IMG/VR virus record: IMGVR_UViG_3300034111_001673
Coordinates: 1 to 58,855 of that record
Source: a virus
Strand: one strand, 5' to 3'
Length of the DNA: 58,855 bases
The translations under genes were made by a program, and so were the position numbers. Of the stretch, positions 17,082 through 24,865 are shown piece by piece. Below the pieces are notes generated by a model, which had not been told where the DNA came from, did no database searches, and saw nothing but the letters and a program-made list of their open reading frames with translations. How positions within the stretch are numbered: position 1 is the first letter of the stretch; each line of letters begins with the position of its first letter.

Positions 17082-17361
17082 AAGTGTCCTCCCCAAGTAA
17101 ATTATTTAACTGATGAACTTTACTTACTGTCATCGCACGACATAAATAAATAATCATATCTTGTAGCTTATTTTCCATCCTATTGAATGATATTTGAGTT
17201 GACCTAAGCTGTGCTTCTAGAATAGCTGGACAAGCTTTATCATCATTTTCTTGTATGAATTCTCTTACGCTTAAATTTTGGTTTTCTAAAGTTGCTTCGA
17301 TATTTTTAAGTTGATTTATAACAGAGGATACGACCGCCTCCCATGAATTTGAGTCTTGCAT
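17071..17361 (-). CDS. Hypothetical helical protein
   Basis: The 96 residues (MQDSNSWEAVVSSVINQLKN onward) are helical and coiled-coil like. It is the first clear gene of a three-gene minus-strand unit with the two small membrane proteins. A holin/antiholin-like or spanin-like unit is possible but unproven. Confidence 0.55.
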   Translation of the reverse strand: MQDSNSWEAVVSSVINQLKNIEATLENQNLSVREFIQENDDKACPAILEAQLRSTQISFNRMENKLQDMIIYLCRAMTVSKVHQLNNLLGEDTYGF

Positions 17362-17762
17362 AAATTACTATATTTAATTGATGAAGTGCCAGGGGTCTTG
17401 ATACAGTTATGTGAAAACCAATAATATCCTTCATGCCAGAGGCATTTATAGACATTATAACCCCTAGCATGAGAGGTTGCTTCACATAGCGGGTATCAAT
17501 CGCCATTAGCTATTTAACGCTAACTAACGCTTTAAAAACTGTCAAGTCCTGTCAATTGAAGATAACTTAAATAATTTGAGTATCCTAAGGCTTTGTGCTT
17601 GTGTACCCCTAAAAATCGGGGGGGGGGGGTAACTTTTTTGCAACATTCAAAGAAAGCTGCACAAGTTAAGTCGGTAAATCATCATAAACTTTTGTAAGTT
17701 CTATTTTTTGCTTTCTAATAAAAATCATATTAAAAATTTTTACAAAGTATTTCATAACCTTA
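17362..17762. other. Gene-poor gap with 12-base G run and a possible decayed ORF
   Basis: Nothing secure is coded here. A run of 12 G at 17618-17629 stands out in AT-rich DNA. On the minus strand one frame reads as protein-like without a start (RGYNVYKCLWHEGYYWFS), which may be a gene remnant. Two TTGACA copies lie near 17550 on the minus strand but have no good -10. Confidence 0.4.
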
Positions 17763-18455
17763 TTACTCATAATCTAGATTCAGATCGCCTAATATTTCAG
17801 AACCTTTATGTTCCATGATTTTTTCAAATTCATTATAAAATTCTTCAATTTCCTCATTATCTGAAAATTTGTTGTAGAATTTAGCGACAAATTTAATGAG
17901 TTTATTATCTCTTTCATTTACAGCAAGATTAATATAAGAATCAGTCTGGGTAGCTACCTCAATCCCAACTTGCTCTGTTTGTATATCTTGTTCATTGGTT
18001 ATAGCTATAGCTTGTACACTTTGTTCTTCAATATCTACCTGGGTTTGCATAGAGCTTTCTTTCCATAAGTAATGAAACTCACCATCTTTTGCTTCTTGTA
18101 CTATTTTAAAAGCTTCTTTCTTTTTAGTAATTTCTTTCATCCACATCTCATAATAAGTACTAGTATAATAATCATTACCATGGCCGTTGTGCATAGGTTT
18201 TATTGTCGCAGGAGGAACGTCTATCCATACATGATGATAATAGTCATATGTTTGAGCGGTTTTTAATGTAGTGTTATATATACATTTGTCCTTAAATATC
18301 TCTTGGGTTCCAGAAAAACCAGGTCCTATATAAATTGTTTTTGTTAATTGCAATTTATCTCTTTCATCTGTAGTTACATGCTGAGATATATGTTTTGAAA
18401 TATCAAAAGGCTCTAGGTCTTTAAAAATATCATAATCTTTTGGATTCTGTTTCAT
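17763..18455 (-). CDS. Hypothetical 230-residue protein
   Basis: The protein has no signal peptide or membrane span. The middle has Q/T/I-rich repeating phrases (MQTQVDIEEQSVQA, IQTEQVGIEVATQTD), and the C-terminus is acidic and helical (FSDNEEIEEFYNEFEKIME). A good ribosome site (AAGGAT) and a sigma-70 promoter precede it. It resembles nothing I can name. A secreted effector or regulator is possible. Confidence 0.55.
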   Translation of the reverse strand: MKQNPKDYDIFKDLEPFDISKHISQHVTTDERDKLQLTKTIYIGPGFSGTQEIFKDKCIYNTTLKTAQTYDYYHHVWIDVPPATIKPMHNGHGNDYYTSTYYEMWMKEITKKKEAFKIVQEAKDGEFHYLWKESSMQTQVDIEEQSVQAIAITNEQDIQTEQVGIEVATQTDSYINLAVNERDNKLIKFVAKFYNKFSDNEEIEEFYNEFEKIMEHKGSEILGDLNLDYE

Positions 18456-18486
18456 AAATTAATCCTTATTTTTTATTGATTTTATC

Positions 18487-18515
18487 AGTAAAGCTTTCTT
18501 TAGTTTTACTGTCAA
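18487..18515 (-). promoter_or_regulatory. Sigma-70 promoter of the 230-residue gene
   Basis: TTGACA, a 17-base spacer and TTTACT occur on the minus strand. The arms CAGTAAA and TTTACTG flank the spacer, so a regulator could bind here. The rest of the 18456-18721 gap holds no other clear feature. Confidence 0.75.
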
Positions 18516-18721
18516 GACTTTGCAAAGTAACTCCCACCACCAACTGTGGAAATATTTAAGGGGAATGATTTTAATGTATTTTGTTAATAAGTGTGAGCGA
18601 ACATGAGATTTTCGTGCCGAAAAAGTACTTGTTTGGGATGCCTAAAAGATATAATGCACTTGCAAATCTTAATAAGACTAGTTAGACTAGTTTTATAAAT
18701 TATTATTAATGGATTACCCTC

Positions 18722-18970
18722 ATGAAAAAATGGCAAATGCAAGAAGCTAAAGCAAAATTAAGCAAGCTTATAAAATCTGCTGTTAATTATGGCCCACAAG
18801 AAATAAGTGTTAGAGGTAAATCAACGGCAGTTATTCTATCTATCGATAAGTATAGAGAGTTAGTAAACACCAAAGATAATTTGGTAAAATTTATGCGAAA
18901 ATCCCCGTTGGTAGGTATAGTATTGGATATTGAAAGAAATGCTGACGCACCACGGAAAATTAACTTATAA
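18722..18970 (+). CDS. Phd/YefM-family antitoxin
   Basis: The 82 residues show the family pattern WQMQEAKAKLSKLIKSAVN, then ISVRGKSTAVILSIDKYREL. The N-terminal half binds the operator and the C-terminus neutralises the toxin. Two copies of GACTAGTT lie about 40 bases upstream and could be the operator. The toxin gene starts two bases after the stop. Confidence 0.9.
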   Translation: MKKWQMQEAKAKLSKLIKSAVNYGPQEISVRGKSTAVILSIDKYRELVNTKDNLVKFMRKSPLVGIVLDIERNADAPRKINL

Positions 18971-18972
18971 TT

Positions 18973-19386
18973 ATGGCTTATTTAATTGATACAAACGTAA
19001 TCTGCGAAACAATAAAACCCACTCCAAATGCTAATGTCATTAAGTGGTTTAATTCGATAGCAAACGAAGATTTGTATATAAGTGTTTTAACTTTAGGTGA
19101 AATAAGAAAGGGCTTAGAAAAAATAAACGATTTAGACAAAAAGAGAAAAATATGCCTGTGGTTAGAACAAGACTTAGTATCTTGGTTTGGTGAGCGTATA
19201 TTATCAATAGATGTAGATGTTGCAAATAAATGGGGAATAATATGCGCAGAAATCACAAAATCTGTACCTGTTATTGATAGTTTAATAGCTTCTACCGCGT
19301 TGCATTTTGACCTTATTTTAGTTACAAGAAATACAAAAGACTTTTGTTATCAAGGGCTTGAAGTAATTAATCCTTTTGAAAAATAA
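18973..19386 (+). CDS. vapC: VapC-type PIN-domain ribonuclease toxin
   Basis: The 137 residues are a PIN domain with its acidic residues in place: Asp 6 (LIDTNV), Glu 43 (LGEIRKG), Asp 102 (PVIDSLIAS) and Asp 123 (TRNTKDF). PIN toxins cut tRNA or rRNA when freed from antitoxin. The pair is the second toxin-antitoxin module of the replicon. Confidence 0.93.
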   Translation: MAYLIDTNVICETIKPTPNANVIKWFNSIANEDLYISVLTLGEIRKGLEKINDLDKKRKICLWLEQDLVSWFGERILSIDVDVANKWGIICAEITKSVPVIDSLIASTALHFDLILVTRNTKDFCYQGLEVINPFEK

Positions 19387-19436
19387 TCAACTTCAAAAAT
19401 AAAGCAAAACGCACAAGGTAATAATTTTACACAGTT

Positions 19437-19492
19437 TGTCATTTATTTGATAATAGGTTTACAATACATTGAATAAATGATATAATGAACGA
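19437..19492 (+). promoter_or_regulatory. Promoter and candidate res site of the serine recombinase
   Basis: TTTACA (19458), a 17-base spacer and TATAAT (19481) make a good promoter. It lies within inverted arms (TCATTTATT and AATAAATGA), as in resolvase res sites where the enzyme binds its own promoter. The start codon is 72 bases further on. Confidence 0.6.
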
Positions 19493-19558
19493 CACATTAT
19501 TTAAAAATACATGTTTTAATTGAGTTGTTATTTAAACAGGTGAAAAATTACAAATATT

Positions 19559-20170
19559 ATGCTTGTCGGTTATATGCGAGTCTCAAAGGCAGACGGCTCT
19601 CAAACAACTAATCTCCAATTAGATGCTCTAAAAGCACACGGCGTACAAGAGCCTTATATCTACGAAGATTATGCCTCAGGTAGAAATGATAAAAGACCGG
19701 GATTAGAGGCTTGTTTAAAATCCTTGAGAGAACATGATGTCTTAGTGGTCTGGAAACTTGATAGATTAGGGCGTAATCTCTCTCACTTAGTCAAAACTAT
19801 CACCGATCTTACTCGGCGGAATATCGGTTTTCGTATTTTATCGGGACAAGGAGCTAATATTGACACAACTACCGCCGCAGGACGTTTAACTTTTGGAATA
19901 TTTGCATCGCTTGCTGAGTTTGAAAGTGATTTAATTAGCGAGCGCGTAAAAGCAGGACTCGCCGCAGCTCGTGCTAGAGGTACGAATGGAGGCAGAAAAT
20001 TCCAATTAAGTAAAGCGCAATTGCGAATGGCCCAAGCCGCTATGAAAAATAGAGATACTTCCGTAACCGATCTTTGCAAGGAATTAAAAATAACACGCAG
20101 TACACTATATATGTATGTTAGCCCAACAGGCGAGCTTCGCGCGCGCGCAACCAAGAGACTTAAACTTTAG
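19559..20170 (+). CDS. Serine recombinase (resolvase/invertase)
   Basis: The 203 residues have the catalytic Ser 9 in GYMRVSK, VVWKLDRLGRNL, and EFESDLISERVKAGLAAARA. A C-terminal Hin-type helix-turn-helix (ITRSTLYMYV) follows. It may resolve replicon dimers or invert DNA. The gene looks less AT-rich than its neighbours and ends in a GCGCGCGC stretch, which suggests recent transfer. Confidence 0.95.
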   Translation: MLVGYMRVSKADGSQTTNLQLDALKAHGVQEPYIYEDYASGRNDKRPGLEACLKSLREHDVLVVWKLDRLGRNLSHLVKTITDLTRRNIGFRILSGQGANIDTTTAAGRLTFGIFASLAEFESDLISERVKAGLAAARARGTNGGRKFQLSKAQLRMAQAAMKNRDTSVTDLCKELKITRSTLYMYVSPTGELRARATKRLKL

Positions 20171-20172
20171 AT

Positions 20173-20220
20173 GTATACTAGTATACGCACGCCAAAAGCC
20201 TATAGAACTAGGCTTGGTTT
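20173..20220 (+). other. Palindrome and hairpin after the recombinase
   Basis: GTATACTAGTATAC is a perfect 14-bp palindrome at 20173-20186. A second hairpin with AAGCCTA and TAGGCTT arms follows at about 20191-20213, with only a short T tract. It could be a weak terminator. Confidence 0.45.
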
Positions 20221-20267
20221 CGTGTTATGGTAAGGAAAGAAAATCGTTTTAATTAGGATAATATGGT

Positions 20268-21086
20268 ATGACAGATATAGATAATGAAGTGAAGTTAACT
20301 ATAAAACTAAATAATAATCAACCTGTTGAATTAAATCAACTTACTGCTGCTTTAAATGCTCTAGGCAATCAATACGATGCTTTTTTAAAAAGAAGTGAAT
20401 CATTTGATTATAACAAGAACCAAAGAAAGTTATATATATCTAAATTAGAAAGTGGTTCTATATATGCAGAATTAATACCTGTAGTGATGGAGACAATTAA
20501 CCAAGCAAATTCTATAATAGAATTTAGTTCTTATTTAAAAAACTGTTACGACTATTTTCTAGGTACTACAAGAGAAACAAAATATATATTAACTAAGAAG
20601 GATATTGTAGAATTATCAGATATAATCAATCCAACAGCAAATGATTATGGGAGTAATTTAGTAATAGAAGTTAAAGGCAATAATAACACTATTATTAATA
20701 ATATAATCACTGTTGATTCTACTAAAGCCAATGCAATACAAAATGGTTTAAATAAAAAATCAGCGGATTTAATAGAAGATCAACCAAAACAATACTCTAA
20801 GGTTTTAATGTATTGGGCAAGTGCTAATTTTAATGAGAAACATGATAGTAATAGCGGTAAAGTTATAATTCCCGAAATTGATAAAAAACCTAAAAAAGTA
20901 ATTTTTAATAATGAAAATGATCAAATACTTGCTATGTCATCTAATATAAAATTTCCTAATAAAAACTGGCAGGATTTAGGTTATATAGTAGATGTTCAGG
21001 TTTCTTATATTCATGATAATCCGAACCTGTATAAAATTACTAGGTTGTATGGAGAGGATACATACGATCCACAAGACGAGAATTAA
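20268..21086 (+). CDS. Uncharacterised 272-residue protein
   Basis: The protein begins with a strand-rich domain (VKLTIKLNNNQPVELNQL), then KLYISKLESGSIYAELIPV and an N-rich stretch (GNNNTIINNIITV). It ends in an acidic tail. The pattern recalls an uncharacterised family on mobile elements, but I cannot name it. It sits after the recombinase and ends in a terminator at 21191-21226. It is a candidate accessory or defence gene on position only. Confidence 0.5.
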   Translation: MTDIDNEVKLTIKLNNNQPVELNQLTAALNALGNQYDAFLKRSESFDYNKNQRKLYISKLESGSIYAELIPVVMETINQANSIIEFSSYLKNCYDYFLGTTRETKYILTKKDIVELSDIINPTANDYGSNLVIEVKGNNNTIINNIITVDSTKANAIQNGLNKKSADLIEDQPKQYSKVLMYWASANFNEKHDSNSGKVIIPEIDKKPKKVIFNNENDQILAMSSNIKFPNKNWQDLGYIVDVQVSYIHDNPNLYKITRLYGEDTYDPQDEN

Positions 21087-21190
21087 GCATTAAACCAATT
21101 GCCTTTTATCTCAAAAATTAATATAATGACCTTGTGTTATTCATTAATTTAATCAAGGTTTCCCGCCATTGATTATTAATTTACTCGTAA

Positions 21191-21226
21191 GTTCAGGGAG
21201 TTTTTACTCCTTGAGCTTTTTTTTAA
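21191..21226 (+). terminator. Rho-independent terminator
   Basis: GTTCAGGGAGT pairs with ACTCCTTGAGC around a TTTT loop, with two G-U/A-C weak positions, followed by eight T. It ends the transcript of the 272-residue gene. The IS target site lies only about 14 bases downstream. Confidence 0.85.
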
Positions 21227-21239
21227 ACCAATCCTTACT

Positions 21240-21247
21240 TTTTTAAT
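21240..21247. repeat. IS target-site duplication, left
   Basis: TTTTTAAT here equals 22816-22823 and flanks the 26-bp inverted repeats. Eight bases is the expected duplication length for the IS1595 family. Confidence 0.93.
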
Positions 21248-21268
21248 CGGACTTCATCGTTTTAAGCC

Positions 21269-21297
21269 TTGACAAATAAATGTAAATCTTATACTAT
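21269..21297 (+). promoter_or_regulatory. Transposase promoter overlapping the left inverted repeat
   Basis: TTGACA, a 17-base spacer and TACTAT are present. The -35 uses the last bases of the inverted repeat. The matching right end supplies TTGACT with TATAAA 18 bases away on the minus strand, for the HNH gene. Confidence 0.8.
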
Positions 21298-21318
21298 AAG
21301 GATATGAGGTAACTTATT

Positions 21319-22215
21319 ATGAATTTATTACAATTATTTACAAAATTCCAAGATAATCAGCAGGCTATAGAATATTTAGAGCAAATACGTTGGAAAGATG
21401 AAGTTATTTGTACAAAATGCGGCTCAAATAAAACCTGTAAACATCGAGAAAAAACTAAAACTAGATGGCAATGTTGGAACTGTCATCATGTTTTTAGTGT
21501 AACAGTAGGCACAATCTTTCACCATAGCCACGTACCGCTTAATAAATGGTTTATGCTTATAGCTTTAATGCTTAATGCTAAGAAAGGTTTATCTTCACTA
21601 CAAGCTAGTAGAGATTTAGGATTAAGACCTATGACTACTTGGAGCATGATGCACCGCATTCGCAAAGCTATGACAACAGACCAAGCAGAACTATTAAAAG
21701 GTATCGTTGAAATGGATGAGTGTTATATTGGTGGTAAACCTCGTAAAGAAAACAAGAAAGATGATGACGACAGCAAAGGTAATCCTAGAGGAAGAGGAAC
21801 TAAAAAGGAAGCGGTAGTCGGAGCTGTAGAACGTATGGGTAATGTTAAGGTGGAACAAGTATCAAAAATGATGTTAAACGCTAAAGGATTACTTGCTTTT
21901 GTGCGTAAGAACATGGACATCGCAGAGACTCTACTTGTAACAGATGAATACAAAGCTTATAATAACATGGGTAAAACAATTGCTCATTATTCTATAAACC
22001 ACAGTTATGAATACGCTAGAGGTGATATTCACACAAATACAATAGAAAGTTTTTGGGCTATATTAAAACGTGGTATTATAGGACAATTTCATAAAGTAAG
22101 TAAAAAGTATTTACAGCAGTATCTTGATGAATTTGAGTATAGATACAACAGAAGAAACCTAGATACTAAAGATATATTCAATAATCTATTAATGAGAGTA
22201 ACATATGGAAAATAA
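21319..22215 (+). CDS. IS1595-family transposase
   Basis: The 298 residues start with a zinc ribbon (CTKCGSN.. CWNCHHVFS). A linker follows, then the DDE core. The first acid lies in EMDECYIGGK, the second in VTDEYKAY, and the last element is in HTNTIESFWAILKRG. The length and plan fit ISXO2-like elements. The frame is intact, so it is probably active. Confidence 0.95.
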   Translation: MNLLQLFTKFQDNQQAIEYLEQIRWKDEVICTKCGSNKTCKHREKTKTRWQCWNCHHVFSVTVGTIFHHSHVPLNKWFMLIALMLNAKKGLSSLQASRDLGLRPMTTWSMMHRIRKAMTTDQAELLKGIVEMDECYIGGKPRKENKKDDDDSKGNPRGRGTKKEAVVGAVERMGNVKVEQVSKMMLNAKGLLAFVRKNMDIAETLLVTDEYKAYNNMGKTIAHYSINHSYEYARGDIHTNTIESFWAILKRGIIGQFHKVSKKYLQQYLDEFEYRYNRRNLDTKDIFNNLLMRVTYGK

Positions 22216-22504
22216 AGTGAAATTTCCTGCACTTTCTTTTACTAAATATGAAAGAAACGCTAGATTGTATGAACATCTAACGTCTCTTGGTCTTTATACT
22301 TCTCCTTGTTTTGCAGGGGATTCCGATAATATAGAATATATTATCGTAACAGCAGCAATAATATCAGATTCTATTGAGAAGAGAACCAACAATACCACCT
22401 CCTCTTGCGTTAGTACGCCAATGGATAGCTCTAAGATTATCAAAAATAGTTCTTCCTCCCAAAACTTCAGGGATAATGTGATCAATTTCCCAGCCAAAAC
22501 TTGA
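22205..22504 (+). CDS. Small IS passenger ORF overlapping the transposase stop
   Basis: The ATG lies inside the last codons of the transposase (ATGGAAAATAA). The first 50 residues (KFPALSFTKYERNARLYEHL) look protein-like. The last half runs antisense to the HNH gene and is serine/asparagine-rich, so the frame may have lost its original stop. No family is recognised. Confidence 0.35.
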   Translation: MENKVKFPALSFTKYERNARLYEHLTSLGLYTSPCFAGDSDNIEYIIVTAAIISDSIEKRTNNTTSSCVSTPMDSSKIIKNSSSSQNFRDNVINFPAKT

Positions 22505-22639
22505 AGTCCTATTACCATAACAAAAATAATGTATTTCGTTATCATGATAATCTAAAGCAAATAAATCGTGCGATTTACCTTTTATTGCTTTCGTAGATTT
22601 GAGCCAAATATATTTTTTGTCTTTTTCGCTATATTGCAT
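22364..22639 (-). CDS. HNH endonuclease passenger of the IS
   Basis: The 91 residues have the HNH core GWEIDHIIPEVLGG (about 49-62) and NLRAIHWRTNARGG. The zinc-binding cysteines of some relatives are absent. It is convergent to the transposase inside the inverted repeats, so it travels with the IS. The minus-strand promoter uses the right repeat, and a perfect 10-bp hairpin lies in its leader (22733-22758). Confidence 0.85.
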   Translation of the reverse strand: MQYSEKDKKYIWLKSTKAIKGKSHDLFALDYHDNEIHYFCYGNRTSSFGWEIDHIIPEVLGGRTIFDNLRAIHWRTNARGGGIVGSLLNRI

Positions 22640-22732
22640 ATAAATTACCTCATGAATTGAAGTAACTACCTTGACTACATAAAAAATATGAGATATATGT
22701 AAGATGTAATCTAAGCAGTTACAAAGTTAAAT

Positions 22733-22758
22733 GCTAGCTAAAAACCACTTTAGCTAGC
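22733..22758 (-). promoter_or_regulatory. Hairpin in the leader of the HNH passenger gene
   Basis: GCTAGCTAAA pairs perfectly with TTTAGCTAGC around a six-base loop. There is no adequate T tract. It may limit transcription or translation of the nuclease gene. Confidence 0.5.
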
Positions 22759-22790
22759 CCGCCTTTTATATCATGAGAATTATTATCTAG

Positions 22791-23156
22791 TCAAGACTTA
22801 AAACGATGAAGTCCGTTTTTAATATATCCAATTTTGCAGTGAGATTCATTTTGAAGAAACTTCATACCTTCATATAATTGCACTTCCTTATAATCAAGAA
22901 TCTTGCCGTAAAATGAGATTGCCTGATTGATTAGACCTTGACGTGCTATCTCAAATAAAGACTCAGTTACTTTGCTTTTGTTGATATTAACATAATCGGC
23001 AACAGGTTTATCACTTTTAGTTTTTAAATATACCTTGTGTAACGATAGGACTGCCTTAGATTCCCCAAAATAATCAAGTTCTTCACTGACTGTTCCAATA
23101 ACAGCTTTAAAGTGTTTATAATTGTTTTTAATAGACTTGCTTGGATTTAAGCTCAT
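22791..23156 (-). pseudogene. Unknown gene with 3' end cut by the IS
   Basis: The 121-residue ORF reads into the right inverted repeat, and its last codons (GLHRFKS) belong to the IS. Removing the IS and one target copy restores a frame that continues as IKKVRIGLKKSSRS and stops at about 21180. That tail overlaps the terminator hairpin. The gene follows replication initiator 2 and is mostly helical (KVTESLFEIARQGLINQAIS). The loss may be mild, as only the tail changed. Confidence 0.75.
22816..22823. repeat. IS target-site duplication, right
   Basis: TTTTTAAT repeats the sequence at 21240-21247. Confidence 0.93.
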
Positions 23157-23165
23157 AACAACCTC

Positions 23166-24254
23166 TTAATTATTACTTGAATTTTCAAATTTCAATTTGT
23201 CTAGCATTCCAAGGCACGATAACCTTTGAAAACCATCTGTAGTCCTATTCTCTAAGTCATACGCCTTGAGCTCCTGTTCTCCGAATATCTTAGTTTTTCT
23301 TGGAGCTTCCTCCTTGGGAATATTAGCTTTTATGCGGAAGTTATCATTGCTAGTTTTAACAGCGTCTCGCATCTCAAATCGCAGACACTTACCGAAATAT
23401 GCCATAAACTGCGCTTTCGAGCAAAACCTATTATCTCGCCGTTTTGACATTGAGAGGAGTATTTCGTTCATTGCATTTAGGCTAAAGTCTCGTCCTGACA
23501 GGCTTTGTAGTTTAGTGCAGTCCTCTTTTATCAATGGGTAGTGATGGCTTAATGATTGAGGCTCTTTGTACTGGTTAAAACGATAAATTCTTGCCTTTGC
23601 CTGTGCCATAGTAGGCTTTTTCCGCTTATTAGAGGGTCTTTTTTTGAGTTTAGTGGGGGTAGTAGGTGAAAATTCTCTAATTTGAGGTTCTGTATTTTCC
23701 TCAAGTTTACCACTTTCAAAATTTTGTAAAAAATTAGATTCCAGATCTATATCTTCAATATCTTTATTTTCATATATATAGAGAGGGTCGTTTTCTCGGG
23801 ACATAAATGTCCCGACAGAATTTTCTACACAAGTAATATTTTCAAGGTTTTGCTCCTTATAACTAAACTCGTAACTATAACGATATTTTTTGTCATTATG
23901 AGTAATAGAATTATGATAAGTAATATCTAATATATGTGCTAGTTCTTCGATAATTCTTACATTCTGTCTTCTTTCAACGAATGTAAAAGTAGAAATATAT
24001 TTGTGATTTAGGAGTACTCTTTCACCTTTAATTAGTTTTCCCATAACTGCACTAAGTAATTTATTGGCGGGGTTACTAAGAAAAAAGGACTTTTGACGAA
24101 CGGGCTTAACCTTTTTATTAGCTCTATTTATCTTATCCCAAGGTAAATAATGTTTACGATAGCGGGATTTTTCTTCCTTAAATGAGTAGAGTTTGCATAG
24201 CTGGTCTTGGTATGATTCCGTAAAGGTTAATTTTTGCTCTTGTTGTTTTGCCAT
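23166..24254 (-). CDS. Replication initiator 2, paralogue of initiator 1
   Basis: The 362 residues match initiator 1 in the N-terminal domain: ANKLLSAVMGKLIKGERVLL, then IIEELAHILDITYHNSI and KKYRYSYEF at about 60-125. The K/R-rich middle (LKKRPSNKRKKPT) may bind DNA. The DnaA_N-like end is absent. Two Rep-like proteins on one replicon suggests an old fusion of replicons, or a division into initiation and accessory roles. The regulatory gap upstream holds repeats and hairpins. Confidence 0.65.
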   Translation of the reverse strand: MAKQQEQKLTFTESYQDQLCKLYSFKEEKSRYRKHYLPWDKINRANKKVKPVRQKSFFLSNPANKLLSAVMGKLIKGERVLLNHKYISTFTFVERRQNVRIIEELAHILDITYHNSITHNDKKYRYSYEFSYKEQNLENITCVENSVGTFMSRENDPLYIYENKDIEDIDLESNFLQNFESGKLEENTEPQIREFSPTTPTKLKKRPSNKRKKPTMAQAKARIYRFNQYKEPQSLSHHYPLIKEDCTKLQSLSGRDFSLNAMNEILLSMSKRRDNRFCSKAQFMAYFGKCLRFEMRDAVKTSNDNFRIKANIPKEEAPRKTKIFGEQELKAYDLENRTTDGFQRLSCLGMLDKLKFENSSNN

Positions 24255-24301
24255 ATTCCTTAAAAATTGTTAGTAATTTATAATTTTTAAAGAAAAACAC
24301 T

Positions 24302-24362
24302 TGACTATTAGGTAATATTATCCTATTCTCACAGTTGGTTATTTCTGTGAGTTTTTTGTGTG
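24302..24362 (+). promoter_or_regulatory. Promoter-like element with hairpin upstream of replication initiator 2
   Basis: TTGACT (24302) and TATTCT (24325) are spaced by 17 bases. A CTCACAG/CTGTGAG hairpin with a T tract follows at once. The transcript would be very short and antisense to the initiator leader, so it may control Rep. This is a guess from layout. Confidence 0.4.
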
Positions 24363-24446
24363 TTTTTCTTTAAAAATAAACGCTCGCTCCTATCGAATGA
24401 AAATTCTCAATTACATAATCTCTCCAGTCTTGTAAAATAAAAAAAA

Positions 24447-24476
24447 TACTACTATTTATAGTAATAAATACTATTT
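24447..24476. repeat. Short AT repeats in the replication initiator 2/regulator gap
   Basis: The stretch holds repeated TACTATTT-like units and a near-palindrome, ACTATTTATAGT. It could be an iteron-like site or an operator, but the copy number is low. Confidence 0.35.
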
Positions 24477-24486
24477 GTTTTTTGTC

Positions 24487-24506
24487 AATTGCTTTTTTTG
24501 TAATTA
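24487..24506. promoter_or_regulatory. Candidate operator, copy 1
   Basis: AATTGCTTTTTTTGTAATTA is identical to 24842-24861. The two copies lie just before and just after the winged-helix gene. The arms AATTGC and GTAATT form an imperfect dyad. Confidence 0.75.
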
Positions 24507-24540
24507 ATGAGTATATATCAATGTTTGAATTGGTGTAGAT

Positions 24541-24843
24541 ATGGATATGAATATTATGGAACAATATAAAAAAGCTATAAATTTTACTGGAGACCTATCT
24601 AAAGGTCAAAAAATTATAATGAACAATATAGTTTCTTTTGGACAAGACAAAGGAGTAACGGTCGAGACTATTAAAAAAATTACGGATATATCAAGACAAG
24701 CTGCAAGCGTTCATTTACAAAGATTAATGAAAAGAAATTTTGTTTTTAGAAAAAAAGATAGAATATATAAATATATTGCTAACGAAGACAGGTTAAATGA
24801 GCTGTTAAGAGAATATTTAATAGCAGAGAAATTAAAAAAATAA
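24541..24843 (+). CDS. Winged-helix transcriptional regulator
   Basis: The 100 residues contain a MarR/ArsR-like winged helix: GVTVETIKKITDISRQAASV (recognition region, about 38-57) and a wing, FRKKDRIYKYI. It is small, basic, and flanked by two identical 20-bp candidate operators. The second copy lies before the TTGACA promoter of the recombination operon. It is the best candidate for the early repressor. Confidence 0.8.
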   Translation: MDMNIMEQYKKAINFTGDLSKGQKIIMNNIVSFGQDKGVTVETIKKITDISRQAASVHLQRLMKRNFVFRKKDRIYKYIANEDRLNELLREYLIAEKLKK

Positions 24844-24861
24844 TTGCTTTTTTTGTAATTA
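24842..24861. promoter_or_regulatory. Candidate operator, copy 2
   Basis: This is the second exact copy of the 20-bp sequence at 24487-24506. It overlaps the stop codon of the winged-helix gene and ends five bases before the -35 of the next promoter, a good place for repression or activation. Confidence 0.75.
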
Positions 24862-24865
24862 TTTG

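Larger units (their letters stand above)
21248..22815 (+). mobile_element. IS1595-family (ISXO2-like) insertion sequence with HNH passenger
   Basis: This 1568-bp element is complete. Its 26-bp terminal inverted repeats match at 25 positions (CGGACTTCATCG.. at 21248-21273, complement at 22790-22815). The 8-bp duplication TTTTTAAT flanks it. Inside are a transposase, a short overlapping ORF and a convergent HNH nuclease. Both inner repeat edges carry a TTGAC -35 facing inward. The sharp duplication suggests a recent insertion. Confidence 0.95.

Noticed and set aside
17306-17506. 66-residue minus-strand ORF upstream of the 96-residue gene
   Set aside because: It overlaps the next gene by 56 bases, has no ribosome site, and another frame looks more protein-like. 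I treat the area as gene-poor.
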